A stretch of 64,000 bases of DNA from Anoplopoma fimbria (lineage: Eukaryota; Chordata; Actinopteri; Perciformes; Anoplopomatidae), in the NCBI RefSeq assembly GCF_027596085.1, contig NC_072472.1, positions 8,776,371 to 8,840,370 of the forward strand. Direction: 5' to 3'. This document shows positions 28,980 to 41,503 of the stretch, in pieces. Position 1 is the first letter of the stretch, and every line of letters begins with the position of its first letter. Position numbers and translations under genes: made by a program. The notes below the pieces were generated by a model. The model was not told the origin of the DNA, ran no database searches, and saw only the letters and a program-made list of their open reading frames with translations.

Positions 28980-31148
28980 AAGACCGTTTCACGTAAACAA
29001 CGTAATGACATGCGGTGGTCGATTCACAACCTTAACCCTGTGGTTAAATGATACACAAAAAGCTCAAAATTATTTTCATGACAGGTGAAATCTCATTAAA
29101 ATTGGCTCGCTATTTTTACACTTTCCCATGAGATCACGTTGACTATGGTGTGTTTAAAATAAAAAGCATACTATGAACTGTTAAACTATACATTCCCTTT
29201 TATAAAATACTTTTTGGAATGGTAACATCTTGGTTAAAGTTAAACTTCCTATAATCTAGTTCTACTACTTACCTACTAGATTCTCGCAGGACCCTCCATT
29301 ATATGAATATGTGAATCCCTTTCTGATGATTAGTCAAAAGAAAGCACCTGTCAGCACTCATCCACTCATCCCTCACACTGATGTTGTACGTGTCACTGCA
29401 TTGGCCATTGAAATAAAATGTTAAGACATTTTGTTCGGATCCACACAAATGTGTATTGACTTATGATTTCAGAATGATAATGATCATATCAAATATCTGA
29501 GCATGAATAAGACTAAATATAGCTACATTGACAAACAAAGGTCTCTAGTCTTGTTAAGGGAAGAGTATCAATTGCAGAAATAAAATACATGACAACAGTT
29601 ACATTTAATATCAAACCAAGGACTAAATAAAGCACAAAGATGCACAAAGACAGATCTTCACTGTCCATTGCCAAAGCAGGCTCGCTGTTACATGAAGATA
29701 CCTCTTGGCTGCATTGCAGATATAAAATTCATATTCTGTGGCCGAAGCTTGATCTTCTCACTGCAACAGGGCCTGAACAGAATGTAATCATGGGAGAAAC
29801 AGGGGATCAGTGTTGTGTTCTACCTGCCGCTCTGAATCTCTCCATCTCTAGCTGCAACAATTAAAGAAACGTGTCTGAAGTTTGATTTTAGTGAGGTTTA
29901 AGTAATATTGAATACTAGAATACTTGCTTTGGTGACAATTTCAGGATGACGAATCTTACAGCTGTGAAAGCAAATCAAACATCTCCTCACATGTGGCACA
30001 AGATCAGACACACAAATGCCACCTTGTCAGTCTGGTTAACGTTAAGTTTTAGTGTACAGATCTAACTTGTCAGGCTGGAAGTGGCGTGTGAAATATCATG
30101 TTTATATTCAGATGCACGAAGCACAAGCCAGGAATATTACTGTCAGAAGAAGTAAATGCTTTACACCTTGTCATCCTGTTGAAATATCAACATCACCTGA
30201 GGTTGTTTCTGTCCTAGAGAGCACTCAGCAGTTGCTCAAACAGGCACTTTTGGCTTTTTAGTGGGAGGGCTAAAATAAGCTAAAGCCAGCTCTTCAATGG
30301 GAGAGGATTAAAAACAAAAATAGTAACTTGGCCCCTGTTTCCTTTAATATATGTCTATTTCTGTTTGCCTTGTGCATGCATGTTGTACACCACAGTGAGG
30401 GTAAAACAATACAAAGTGACTGAGTGAGGAAGTGGCTGTGCGATCGACCGAGCAATTGGACGAGTAATTCAACAAGAGTGTGAGCCGGGGGACTGATCAG
30501 TCGACTGACTGACAGTGAGACAGCTGACTGGTTGTCTGAGTGACTGATGTCCAGGTAAAGCTTTACTGGTTCTTAAGCATACTAATCATGACATTGCACG
30601 GGCAGGAGTGAGAGGGTGGAAGTCAGAGAAAGCAATGAAAGAAAACAGAGATAGAATAGCAGCAGGTGAGCAGAGGGAGCTGCGTGAGGCTTCGCTGGAG
30701 TACAGTTCCAGGTTGCTCTAGATAAGACTCCAACAGGAAATTGCAATATGGAGGCACAGTGTCTCAAGTGGAATACTAAGAGACTCTCTCTGTGTCTCTC
30801 TCCCCACACATAATTCTTCAGTAGAGGACAGTATGCCATTGAAATCCTGAATACAGTTGTTTTATGGTTATTACCATGGCATTAAACTTTGTAATAGGCA
30901 TATGAAATACAGCAATTGCTCTAATTGTGCCTTACTTTCTCTTTTTTCCCCACCACAGGACTGCATATTTAGCAGGATGTATTTCAATAGGAAAATACTG
31001 GAACATGATCGGAAAGAGAATACATACAAATATACAAATGTTTGACTGGACATCTATGATTTTATAATAAAATAAATAAATAGACAAAGACTCTTAAGAT
31101 GACTGTACTTTCATATTTTTTTGCATAAATCTTTCAATGTGCTTCTAA

Positions 31149-31149
<1 letters not shown>

Positions 31150-31185
<36 letters not shown>

Positions 31186-31186
31186 C
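31150..31186. repeat. compound (TG)n(AG)n microsatellite
   Basis: About 12 TG units run directly into six AG units. Confidence 0.95.
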
Positions 31187-31227
31187 TTCAAAGGACACAC
31201 TTCAATTCCAGCAGGTCTGCAGAGCAG

Positions 31228-31245
31228 CCAGCAGGGGGGAGTGCC
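31228..31245 (+). promoter_or_regulatory. candidate CTCF-binding motif
   Basis: CCAGCAGGGGGGAGTGCC is close to the vertebrate CTCF core (CCAGCAGRGGGCGC), differing mainly at the GCGC part. CTCF is a zinc-finger DNA-binding protein that sets chromatin loop boundaries. One motif match in 64 kb is weak evidence; occupancy data would be needed. Confidence 0.35.
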
Positions 31246-32652
31246 GATCTCTGCTAAATGTGACAGAAAACCAAACAGCACCCAAACATACACGCACTCA
31301 CAAAATGATGTATTTCCTTCCTCATTTTGAGGAAAGACTACTTATAACCATATGATACCATGTGAGCTATGAACTTAATGTTTCATGTTTCTTGGCCAGC
31401 TCCACCACCCACAGCAGAGAGTTTATTGTTCTGAACGGTGACCGTCAAACTACACACGCATGTTCCTGCTCAGCTGCTGACTGACCAGGCCACATTTACA
31501 TGTGCAACCTCCATTCAGAATCTCAATCAGTTTTGCCTGGTTCAATGTCAGGGAGAGGAATCTGTGTTGCTGCATGCAAGGAAAACTGTAAATAGGGGGA
31601 CCATAGGTAAGTGTACCACCAATAGCATGAAAACTTACTTCTCACTGCAGCCCACCAGATACGTCCGAAAGATATCAAAGCAGCTAAACTGATTGCCACA
31701 CAGGACAAAATCAAGGCCAGTAGCCGCTGGTGTTTATCTATCTGGGTAAAAGGACAGGCGCTGAGAGCTTCTGTTCACACACATCAGACTCCAACTATAG
31801 ATAATTGTTACATTTACTCAGCGACTGAATCAGAAAAGCAAACACACACAATCCAAAAGCTCAGCTTGGCTGCTTATTTGATCTGTCTCTGTTTTCATTT
31901 TGAAAAATGAATTTGTGATTAGCAGTGTACGGTTGTCATATTCTGCTTAAAGGGTGATTTTTATATTTTTCACAGTGTCGAAGGAGAGCGCTGTGGACAG
32001 CAGCCACTTTAGGCTGCAATGCAATCCTTTCAAGGCAAGCTTGGATCATTTACACCCACTAAAAGCACTTGCTTTTGCCACTGACATGTTCTGATAGTTA
32101 TTACAAGTGTCTGGCATTATGGAAACACTTAAGTAGAAGTCTCGTTTTGAAATCTAGTGAGGTGACATTTTGCTGGAATTCGTCGGTGGAAATGGGAGTG
32201 CTGGCCCCCTCAGAGTTTGTTGTGTCGGACTACTGAGAGCGTAGCTTAAGTGTTATCTAAAAGGTTCTCAATGTCATGACTGAATATTAAGAGGATTTTG
32301 ACAATGTGGATGAGGTCATTGATCTGTTGCTGCCTGATATTCAGATTTCATATTGAGACTTCTCCTTGAGCAGGAAACCAAAAGACTGGATCAAGCAAAA
32401 GGTAGGGAAAAAGCTTTTTTTTTTTCTCTGAATGACCCTTTCCATAATGCTGTCAGACACTGAAAACATTAATCTGAGCCCATCAATGGAAAAAAACAGC
32501 ATTTTTTGGGGGGGTGAACGTAATGTCACATTGATATTGTGCATTTACCATTTTGCGGCTGCTATTAAAAGTGTTCTGCTGCTCCGAAATGGTCAAGGAG
32601 AGTTAGACCTTGAGCTTACAGTTGGGAAGCTTATTTCAGATTGAGAGGGAAC

Positions 32653-32717
<65 letters not shown>
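32653..32717. repeat. (GA)n microsatellite
   Basis: About 30 nearly pure GA units. It is a homopurine-homopyrimidine tract able to adopt a triplex (H-DNA) form in principle. Confidence 0.97.
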
Positions 32718-32719
<2 letters not shown>

Positions 32720-33353
32720 AACACTTGTGCACACTCAGTTAGCCAAGAAAGCTAAGCTATGCTAAGCAAGGTTAGGCAAACAAACAAAGACAGGGCTAAG
32801 CGCTGGTGTCCGAGCTTGCTGTTCAGTGGACACAGTTCTCGGGTCAAAGATGCTGCAGGGCTTGTGAAAGAACTATTCCCACAATGCCTCGCTTCACAGT
32901 CATCTCCATCTGGACCTTGAGGGCAACCTCATTCTTGTCCCCTGCTGATGCTGCTCTGATGGCCTTTGGAGGGAGCAAAACCTGATGGGACAGACAGATG
33001 AGGGCAGAACTCATCATGCTGGTTTAAAGTTAGTGCACAAAAATAGTAGGGATTGGATTAAGGCTAGGGTCATGGGATGAACCAAAACATGCTAGTCCGA
33101 AGCGAAGGCTAAGGTTATGTTCAACAGAGGGGGCGGGGCACATATAATGGGAGGGGCCTACAGGTCATCCCCCCCCAGTTAAATTTGAGCATTTAACACT
33201 CCATGTTCCAATTCATGGTGAAAATGTCTTTATTTATGCAAAGGAAAACTCAAAATTCAGATGCCAAGTGTAAATTCAGAATATAGAAATATAATGGGAT
33301 ATGTGCAAGACATTCTTTATTGCTTTCAAATATTTATTCTTCTGTACACTAAC
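32718..33353. other. non-coding, no gene recognised
   Basis: Unique sequence with no coding or repeat signal that I can name. A C-run (CATCCCCCCCCAG) lies at about 33165-33178. Confidence 0.6.
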
Positions 33354-33643
33354 GGGCGGCTGTGGCGTAGTGGAGAGCAAGGTAGTTCTCCAATCAGAGG
33401 ATCGGTGGTTCGATACCCGGCTTCGGCAGTCGATGTGTCCTTGGGCAAGACACTTAACCCCAAGTTGCTCCCGAAGGCTTGCCATCGGTGTGGACTGGAT
33501 GTTGCATGAATGTTAGTTAGAGTCTGATGGTGGCACCTTGCATGGTAGCCTGTCATCAGTGTGTGAATGGGTGAATGATATGTAATATACTACTGATTGT
33601 AAGTCGCTTTGGATAAAAGCGTCTGCTAAATGACTGTAAAAAT
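33354..33643 (+). mobile_element. tRNA-derived SINE with V-SINE/L2-type tail
   Basis: The head GGGCGGCTGTGGCGTAGTGG contains an A-box-like TGGCGTAGTGG (33362-33372), and the B box GGTTCGATACC is at 33407-33417. The central motif GTGTCCTTGGGCAAGACAC is at 33435-33453. The body holds a 22-bp block (33529-33550) identical to one in the SINE at 49.7 kb. The 3' end, GTCGCTTTGGATAAAAGCGT then CTGCTAAATGAC, is the LINE-like tail known from zebrafish-type V-SINEs, from memory. It looks full length. Polymerase III transcription from the internal boxes is expected for the family. I saw no clear target duplication, so it may be old. Confidence 0.88.
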
Positions 33644-34470
33644 GTTCTCATTTAATGTTATCCCTGCAGAGTCAACACTGATGTAGGCATGATTTAATCT
33701 TCCCTCCTCTTTAGATAAATAACCTCTATAAATGTGCATATGGCACCAATTCAAGTGATTAATAATTCATTAAATGTTTAAACTTTTGGAGTTTAAGAGC
33801 GCTTATGTTTCAGCAAGATGTCTTATCACATTCAAAACATATCTCACATAACTGTGTACTTTTAGATTTACAGAATAAAGTTGTTATTTAATGAGAATAA
33901 AGTCATTATATTTCGAGAGAAAATCTGCCTGCCCTATATTCTGCTGTTCATTTAGTTATTGCTATGATGATAGGGTAGTATCCTCACTAGACCGTCTGAC
34001 AGACATAGAACTCCCTTTGGGACTCTATGGATTAGACAAAGTTATGGGAAGTGACTGAGCCGCTCTTCAATGGAGTTGGAAGGACAAAAATAAAAGAAAA
34101 TTAAAACATTTACACTTCTGATCAGGCAAAAAACTCAACACTCGCCATAGCTTATATGATTGGGAAGCATCCTGGGGTAATAAGACATTCCCAAACAGAG
34201 CAAAGTTGCCTCTAAGCAAGTGGTCACAAAGACATTGACAAAAAAAAAAAAAAAAAAGAAATCATAAGAGGAGGTCAAAGGTGACAAACAGTTGCTATGG
34301 AACACAATTAGATTTGGAGTGAAGGATCAAGAAGAGAGGATGAAGCTGGAGTTGGAGAGCAGCTCACCTCTAGATTCAGAGAAGGAGGAAGAAGAGAACA
34401 TAAAGTCAAATAATGCAGCAAATGATTCCCTCAAATAAATACTGTCTACACTCAGCAGAAATATGTTGTC
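33644..34470. other. non-coding, no gene recognised
   Basis: AT-rich unique sequence with an A-run at about 34240-34257. Nothing coding was recognised. Confidence 0.6.
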
Positions 34471-34725
34471 AACAAAATGTTACGCCCTTAATTGATTGTT
34501 GGACATCTCGTTCCTAAACCCTGGACATTACATTAAAATGCTGCCACAACAGCTCTGGCTCCTCGCTGGAAGGCTTTCCCCAAAGGGTTTCCGATTGTGG
34601 TTGCAGGCATCTGCTCCCAGGCTAGTCATGTCCTTTCACATCAGACTGTGAAAAGCATTTCATTATGAACCTTGCTTTGTGCTTGGGGGTATTGTCGCGC
34701 TGAAACAAGAAACAGCCTTCCACTA
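34471..34725 (-). mobile_element. Tc1/mariner transposase remnant (C-terminal end)
   Basis: On the minus strand the right end reads CFLFQRDNTPKHKARF, matching the F-Q-x-D-N-x-P-x-H-x-A/T segment around the second catalytic Asp of Tc1-like transposases. A large stretch is missing. In another frame it then reads WEQMPATTIGNPLGKAF and QRGARAVVAA, matching the usual C-terminal end of a common fish Tc1 family. The non-coding GGTTTAGGAACGAGATGTCC that follows is also typical of that family's 3' flank. Stops, a frameshift and an internal deletion show it is dead. I could not find terminal inverted repeats. Confidence 0.75.
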
Positions 34726-37469
34726 ACTGTTACTTTATGCTCGATTGTATGCACCACTTAGCAATGGCTCTGGCTGAGGTTGCTATGCTCACAAGTAGAT
34801 TTGCTTCCTTATTTCTGCAGTAAATTTTCACCCCAACCCTCCCATTATCTTTGAGGGTTATGAAGGGATTTCTGAGGACTGAAACTGGTTGTCATCTCTA
34901 TGCAATGATGTATACACGAGAATGAACTGACTGACAAAGCACAGACAAACAGACAAACAGATTGTGACCCATACTGTACAAGTCACATGCACTGATATTT
35001 ATACCACATACCAGCACCCACCCCACTCCTAATCTACTTTTAGCCCCTTAAACAAGAGCAACTCTTCTCCCATATAAAGTGTATAAATAAAGAAAGAGAT
35101 GAACACATGTAGAATTATAAACATTGTTGTTAATTTGGAAATTGTTACAATCATGACATTGTTTCATTTTGGCTCCCAAAAAAAAAAAATGGCATTGGAA
35201 ATACACTGCATATGACTTAAAATGAAAATAGATAAACTTAATTTGTCAAAAAATAAATAAAAATAGCACTTCATTAACTGCAGGTAGCAGTTACTTTATA
35301 GTCCACAGAGGGAAGGTTTCTTAATTATTATCTCATCTGGTTGACATTTAAGCTACACATCACTGTGGTAAATACATTTTGTAACTCAATGAAGGTTTAT
35401 CAACTGTTCACTTTATTCCTGCTCATGGTGTAACTCAATGTTGGGTGGATGGGGAGTATCTATATGAGTTATTCTGCCTTTGTATTGGGATTTCTGTCTC
35501 CAGTGACCACAGATCCATCATAGTGACAACGCTGAGGCAGCAGCATCAAGCTTGACACTGTCATATTGTAACTGACAGCACATCCTAAGGTAGATACATT
35601 CCCAGACAACAAAAGGTTGCTCTTCTAGGTCTCAGGAACTTTAGGGACTCTTAATTTGAAAGGAAAAAGTTCTCTCTACAGTATTCACAGTATACGGTCA
35701 CATGCAGTGAAGGGTGACAACAGGATGGGTGCGTGGTCTTCTGTAGCTCAGGCAAGGCTCCATCATGCAGGTGAGCTGATATTATTTGTGTCTTATGACT
35801 TGGATTTTCATTTTTACTTGCATGCTTTTCTTTTTATAGAGTTTCTAATAGCATTGTTGGAGGGATCCTGAGAACAACAATGCCACTGCCAACGACTGCT
35901 CCACTGTAATGGTTATGGATATGACAAACAAAGAAGCTGACTTGATGGCTCGGAGCTTGGTGATCCCTTGGACCTCTCAGTCTATGTCATCCAGGCAGAA
36001 CAAACTGATTGGCTGGTTATAGGAATGTGAAAAGCAATCACTCATATCATTTTAATTAATAATGGAAGAAAACATTTGATACAAGATCAGAAAGTAATAT
36101 AAATAATAATAGTTTGTAACTTTGTGTTGACCACAATTCACACTTGTGTTGCTAACTCGCCGTTTGGTCTAGTCATGGTAGAACAGTGGCATCTTTGGTT
36201 CAACTCTTTGTTGTTGTAATTATTTAAGTTAGCAGCATCTCTTTTTGAGTCTGCTGGTGCAAGCTTACCTTATGTGTGCGGCTAGGCAACGCCTTCAACA
36301 AATCATCATGGCTCTTTAAAAAAAAGGAACACAGGATAAAGACATGTATGTGATTTTTTTGTTGAATCTGATTCAATGATCTGACATTGTTTTTTTCTTG
36401 TAGCATAACAAGTTGTGTTTTTTGATGAATTAAACAGAGCATAGCCATATGCGGTCAAGATGGCTAGAAATAATAATTAATTGTAACAATTAGATCTTGA
36501 CTGATCATAAAAACATGCTTGGTTACTGCATTTGTTTACTAGCTTACATAAATAGGATTGCAAGCATAATTTGGATTGTACCCCAGATGTCAGTCACTTG
36601 GAGCAAATGTTTGTTGTGATCAGAACAGTCAACCTGGAAGAAACGCAAGTGATCAAGGAGCACTTTTTGGTAGTGTGATCATATTTTGAGAAGGCTGGAA
36701 GAGCTGAACATTCCCTTCAGTAGGCAATCATTGTGGAACAATGGACAGTGGAGCCAACATGAAGGGCAAACACAAAACACTGCAGGCAAGGCTGTCGTAA
36801 AAAATAGTATGTCCCTTGTGGGGCTAATAAGTCATACCAGAACCGTGGCACCACCAGCAGCTATGTGGTGGTTGGTTATGTGAACACTTGGTTTGGAGAT
36901 AAGGTGAAAGCGCTGCTTGAAGGTCACAATAAACCATAATACTGGCCTGTTGATGAAACAATAAACACCAACGAAAATAATATTATTCATGTTCGTGAAG
37001 ACAATAATCTATTTATTGTGAACAACATGCAGAGAGCGTCTCACTCCTTCCTCAGATCTCTAACCTACTGCAGTAGAAAATAAAGGATTTCCAAAATGGA
37101 TTACTGTCTGATCACAGCTTGTTACATTAATTGTGTAAACGTTTTGAGGTGAACCAAAAAACTGACATGCCAACTGATCCCGCCCCACTGTCTATAAAAC
37201 TAGTGTTCCTTTAAGAAATGTTTAATGCAAAGATTTGATTGCAGCATGCTCAGAATTTGTGTATGCATTCCATTATGACTGACTCGCACAACCAATGTTG
37301 AAGGAAACCAGTGCCCTCCATGAATATCTATGCAGACCAATTTGCTGTACCCAATCATCGGCTTTAACCAGACCCTGGATGATATGGCTATGTGGTTTGT
37401 GGAATCTTTGTACAGTTGAACCAGCCCTTAGAATGTAATCTGCCTTGACCCGGGAAGCACTTTCACCCC
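34726..37469. other. non-coding, no gene recognised
   Basis: Unique AT-rich sequence; part may be further decayed transposon. The frames at 35656-35871 and 36686-36883 carry no motif that I recognise. Confidence 0.55.
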
Positions 37470-38190
37470 GTTGGTGTATATTGAATTACGGTGATGCTAA
37501 AATGTTGTGGCAGGCTATAAATAGAAAAGAGGAGGTTTCCTAAACTCTTCTGCAAGAGATGCCCTCTGAATATGATTTCCAAGAACACATGGAGAGGCTG
37601 TAAAAGCCCTTGCTGTTGATGGAGAAAATCCACTTGATATAGAAGGATAAAATGGGGACATGGGACTGCTGAACAACCCAAACACAATAGGAGAAGTTCA
37701 ATTTGTGATTGCCTCCCAGCTAAAGCCAGGAGACATATTGGGCCATTTCTGGGTCAGCGCAGGTGTGTTTTAATTTCTGCCAGGTAAGTGGTTAATAATT
37801 TAATGTACATTTTGAATCTGAATCTTTATGATCTGAGCCCCCTGCTAGATTGATCATGTTTTTCAAGGCAACTACCTTGATTGTGATAATTACTGGGGAA
37901 TAAGTGTAACCAACATGCAGCAAAGCTGTATGTTCATGTGCTGAACAATAGACTGATGGTTTGGTGTAAGGCCTCAACAATAACAACCTCCATGGAAGTA
38001 AGGCAAGGATCCTCCACATGCTGCTTCTTGTTTGTGATGTTTGTTGTCATGCTTATCAGAAAGATTAAACAACGATGTACAGGCAATAAATGCCTGAAAT
38101 GGCTCCATGTTGTAATGTTGATGGATGACACTGTAGTCCTTGCAGACAGGGTGAAACAGCGTTATCGCATGCTTGATGAACCCTTATGAA
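37470..38190 (+). mobile_element. decayed non-LTR retrotransposon ORF2 (RT domain)
   Basis: At about 37480-37545 one frame reads ILNYGDAKMLWQAINRKEEV, like the linker before reverse transcriptase. At 37882-37914 it reads CDNYWGISVTN, resembling the NYRGISL motif of reverse transcriptase. A shifted frame then gives AAKLYVHVLNNRL, continuing in 37938-38189 with V-R-Q-G-S-S and LHVVMLMDDTVVLAD, the catalytic M-D-D box. Motif order and spacing are right for a LINE. At least one frameshift and several stops disable it. I cannot assign the clade. The FADDTAL fragment at 21 kb has a different active-site context, so the two are probably different families. Confidence 0.8.
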
Positions 38191-41100
38191 ATGTTCTTGA
38201 AATAACATGAAAAGAGAACCAAGTCTTGAACTCACATTTGTCTGAGATAATGGAGAAACAAAATTATTTTGAGATTGAGAAATTGTTCCAAAGTGCAAAT
38301 GAGATACAAAACCTACTGCGCCTTCAACCCACATATATCTGTTCATCCATTTTACACCAGCAACACATTGTATACTGAAGACCATTTAAGAAAAACTTTT
38401 AAAGTTTTCTGGTTGACCTCTCGCAGACTGCGAGTGGAAATGGGAAGTATTTCTATTTTCTTTTACCAATGGGTTTATTGGAAATTAAAAAAAATGTGTG
38501 TTTTGTTTAGACCCAAATGTTTAATCTTTTTGTGTCAATGAAATAATTACTAGATACCACTTGGCAGAAGGGAATGAACAACCAACCTTGCAATTACTGT
38601 AATGGATGACTTGCTCAAAGTGAGGAAGATAAATAACCTTTCTTAGGGCGTGCTAGTGTCACAGACTAGGTTGTGCTGGAGTAATGCAAATTTGGCAAGG
38701 CATGACTGAAGTCATATGGAAGAACTCCTTGGTGCCCAATCTCTGCGCATGAATTGTTGGCCTCCATTTCAGATTCAAAACAAAGCTTTCAGTGGCTCTA
38801 GGGAGAACAAGCAAGACTGCGTTGACATCCAGGCCCCTAGCCCACAAAGGTACGGCACACACGGTATACCACAATCTGTACCTTAATGTGCTTGTGCATG
38901 AGCTATTTATGTCACCTACTCAAGAGCACAACAGCAGTGACTTGAGGCTGCTGCATTGAGGTTAAAGTCAACCGTAAAACTTGCTCCGTTAGTTAAAGTT
39001 AGTTAAAATGGCCCACTTCCTCTACACACATGATGGATTATACCACTCCAATAAGCACTAAAAAGTAAAACAATAAACCCAAAGTGTAACATTTTGGAAA
39101 ACTGGAAAAACATCAGAGTAACATAAAGTTGTTCCTGACAAGTCCCACTTAACTGATCCTGAAAAGTAGAAAACATTTTTTATTTATGTTGCTTCCTATT
39201 TTAGTAACATAGGCACATATTAATGGAATTATTATCTCAACTGTACATTTGTGCATCTCAGGCTTCATAGTACATAAGTACTATGAAGTAATAAGTTTAA
39301 TTTTTTCTTGCTATTTTGAACGTTTGCACCAGCATCCCTCTTGTGTAAAACACACGAGACGGACAGTCATTATGTCAGTCGGAGGTGAGAGCACAACATT
39401 TTGGCTACTCTGGCTATTTTGACTCCCTGATACATTATGGAAAGCTTCATCATCCAATAATAATAATCACAAAAATCCTCCTCGTCACCATCGTCATCTA
39501 GCTGAAATATGATGTGTATCTCGGTTTGGTCGTTACCTTCTTGAGTGAATTGGCTACTTGTTGTAGTTTTACCACAAGGAACATTCAAACTTTGGATTTG
39601 GTTTCCAAATTTGGATTTTTTTTCTCTTAACATCATAAATAAAAAACACGACCTTTACTATTAAGGAGTGGGACACAAGTTTTTAATCCAATGTCACTTC
39701 ACACCTGATAATGATATTTGCTTCACTTGAAAGTCTCTTTGTAGTATCAAAACTTTAATTCAACAAAGAACACAATTGGGGAAAAGGCCACAGCTCATCG
39801 TTAACCTTATTAGTAAGATTCTCAATTTCTGTGATCATATTTAAAGTGTATTCCATGATCTTGTTGACACAAAATTTGATCGTTAGCTAGTAAAGGCATC
39901 ATTTATTTTATTTTTTTATTTTTCATTAGTAGCTTTTCTAAGACAACAAATTATTTCACTATGGATTTACAATGATAGGTATGATTACAATCTTAAAATC
40001 TTAACTTCTTCGGCCCTGATATATAAAACTGTTCATTCTGGTCATCTTGTCTCTGCTTTGTTCACTATGAGCCCTGAGGATTCTTGTTCTCAGAAGGACA
40101 TTGCAACACAATCTTTAAGACAACACTAACTCTCCTATAAACCAAAGTGCATCAATAAGTAAGTATTACCAATGTGTTGTTCACAAGTGTGCCAACAACT
40201 CTGGGAAGATTGTTGAGTTCTCATTCAGAACACAATCTTCATTTCATTATGCAGTTCTCAGTAGAACTGCTGCGATACTCAACTCCCTAAGTCACTTTGA
40301 TTGCAAATTGTTACCATACAGTAATATCGCACAATGGTTTTTCTCCATGACGTGAGGTTTTTGCAGAACTGCAAACAAGAGCATCCATCTACACACACAT
40401 CCACACAAACAGATGCAATTAAATAGCAAAGCTATTTACACATCTGCTGCAAAACCTAGAATCAGTTTCAAAATAGACTGCAAATTGTAGCTCCTATGAA
40501 TAATGCACAAGCCTGCAAATAGTTGAGGATTGATTTAAATGCATTACTTGTTGCAAAGTGATTTGATAACATCACACATTCTCTGAATCACTCAACTGCA
40601 CAAGAGCACGTGGGGCATACAGGCAGGCCCCTGAATAACTCGGTGACATTGTATAGAAATTGCAAAAAGCGGAAAAAAAAGAAAAGAATACATCAACAGA
40701 AACTTAATTTATGTTGTTTTAAAAATGATGTAATTGTGATTATGTTTTAAATGAACTTAGGAAACCAAAGGAATCCCGAAGGCTCAGGATAAACAAATAC
40801 CTTTAATATGTTCCAGAATTATCCAGATCAATACAAAACAGGAAAAAACCTGCCTCTCAGCTGTATTCGCTGTCGTCATTAGATTATTACAGGGTGTTCA
40901 GGGCATTTCTGAATGTCAGTCCTAGCCTAGAGCTAGCGATGCATTAAGCTATGCTGAGCTAACAGCAAGCAGGTGATGATGTAGCGGTCAGTAATGTCCA
41001 AGCAACAGGGAAAACCGCAAAGTGTTAATTTGTTAAATGTTATATCTTAGAGCTTTGTGTCTTCTCCCCATACTAATTGCGGTACATCCTTGATGGGTCA

Positions 41101-41441
41101 CTATCCAAGGCTCAGGTAATGCTGATGATGGTGTATTTTACTTTGTTGTGGTAGCCATGGATGGGGGTTTTGCATTTTGTTGAACCAAAGATTTTATAAA
41201 TCTCAGGTATCAGGTTGCTACTCAGTATGCTACTGCACTACTGCAGAACATTGATAGCATGGAATAAAAATTCTACATATTTGTGTTTAGTGCAAAGGAA
41301 ACGTAATGAATACAAGGAATGCCAAGAAATTGTTGCAGGTTGAAAATTATTAATTGGAATGAAGTGGCTTTCAACTTCAAAGTGTGAGCAAGCCAAATGT
41401 CACTAACAATAGGATTTTGCCAGTGTTAACATTTTCAAAAT
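38191..41441. other. non-coding, no gene recognised
   Basis: The first few hundred bases may be further LINE remnant. Small stem-loops occur at 39263-39288 (11-bp arms, 4-nt loop), 40205-40240 and 40251-40270. The frame at 39370-39636 (-) has an acidic DDDGDEED run but no domain. Confidence 0.55.
39263..39288. repeat. 11-bp inverted repeat, 4-nt loop
   Basis: CTTCATAGTAC (39263-39273) is the exact reverse complement of 39278-39288, with ATAA between them. Confidence 0.85.
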
Positions 41442-41451
41442 CGTTTGATAT

Positions 41452-41493
<42 letters not shown>

Positions 41494-41503
41494 ATATCAA
41501 ACG
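41442..41503. repeat. 62-bp perfect palindrome with (AT)18 core
   Basis: CGTTTGATATTAA at 41442-41454 is mirrored as its reverse complement at 41491-41503. The 36 bases between are alternating AT and are self-complementary, so the whole block is one perfect palindrome. A second small palindrome (TACATATATATATGTA) follows at 41506-41521. AT-rich palindromes like this can extrude cruciforms and are unstable in cloning. The arms could also be termini of a very small inverted-repeat element. Confidence 0.93.

Larger units (their letters stand above)
28357..32652. other. non-coding, no gene recognised
   Basis: Unique sequence apart from the entries listed inside it. At 30420-30560 there is a cryptically simple stretch of GACTGA/GTGAG-like words containing the 12-bp palindrome GACTGATCAGTC. 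The frames at 29640-29864, 30582-30839 and 31438-31692 have no recognisable domains. Confidence 0.6.

Noticed and set aside
33354..33430. Possible tRNA gene
   Set aside because: The A and B boxes belong to a SINE head; the body, tail and lack of a full cloverleaf argue against a functional tRNA.
39370..39636. Acidic 88-codon frame (-) with DDDGDEED
   Set aside because: Arises from GAT/GAC/GAG-rich triplets next to a TAA-rich run; no domain.
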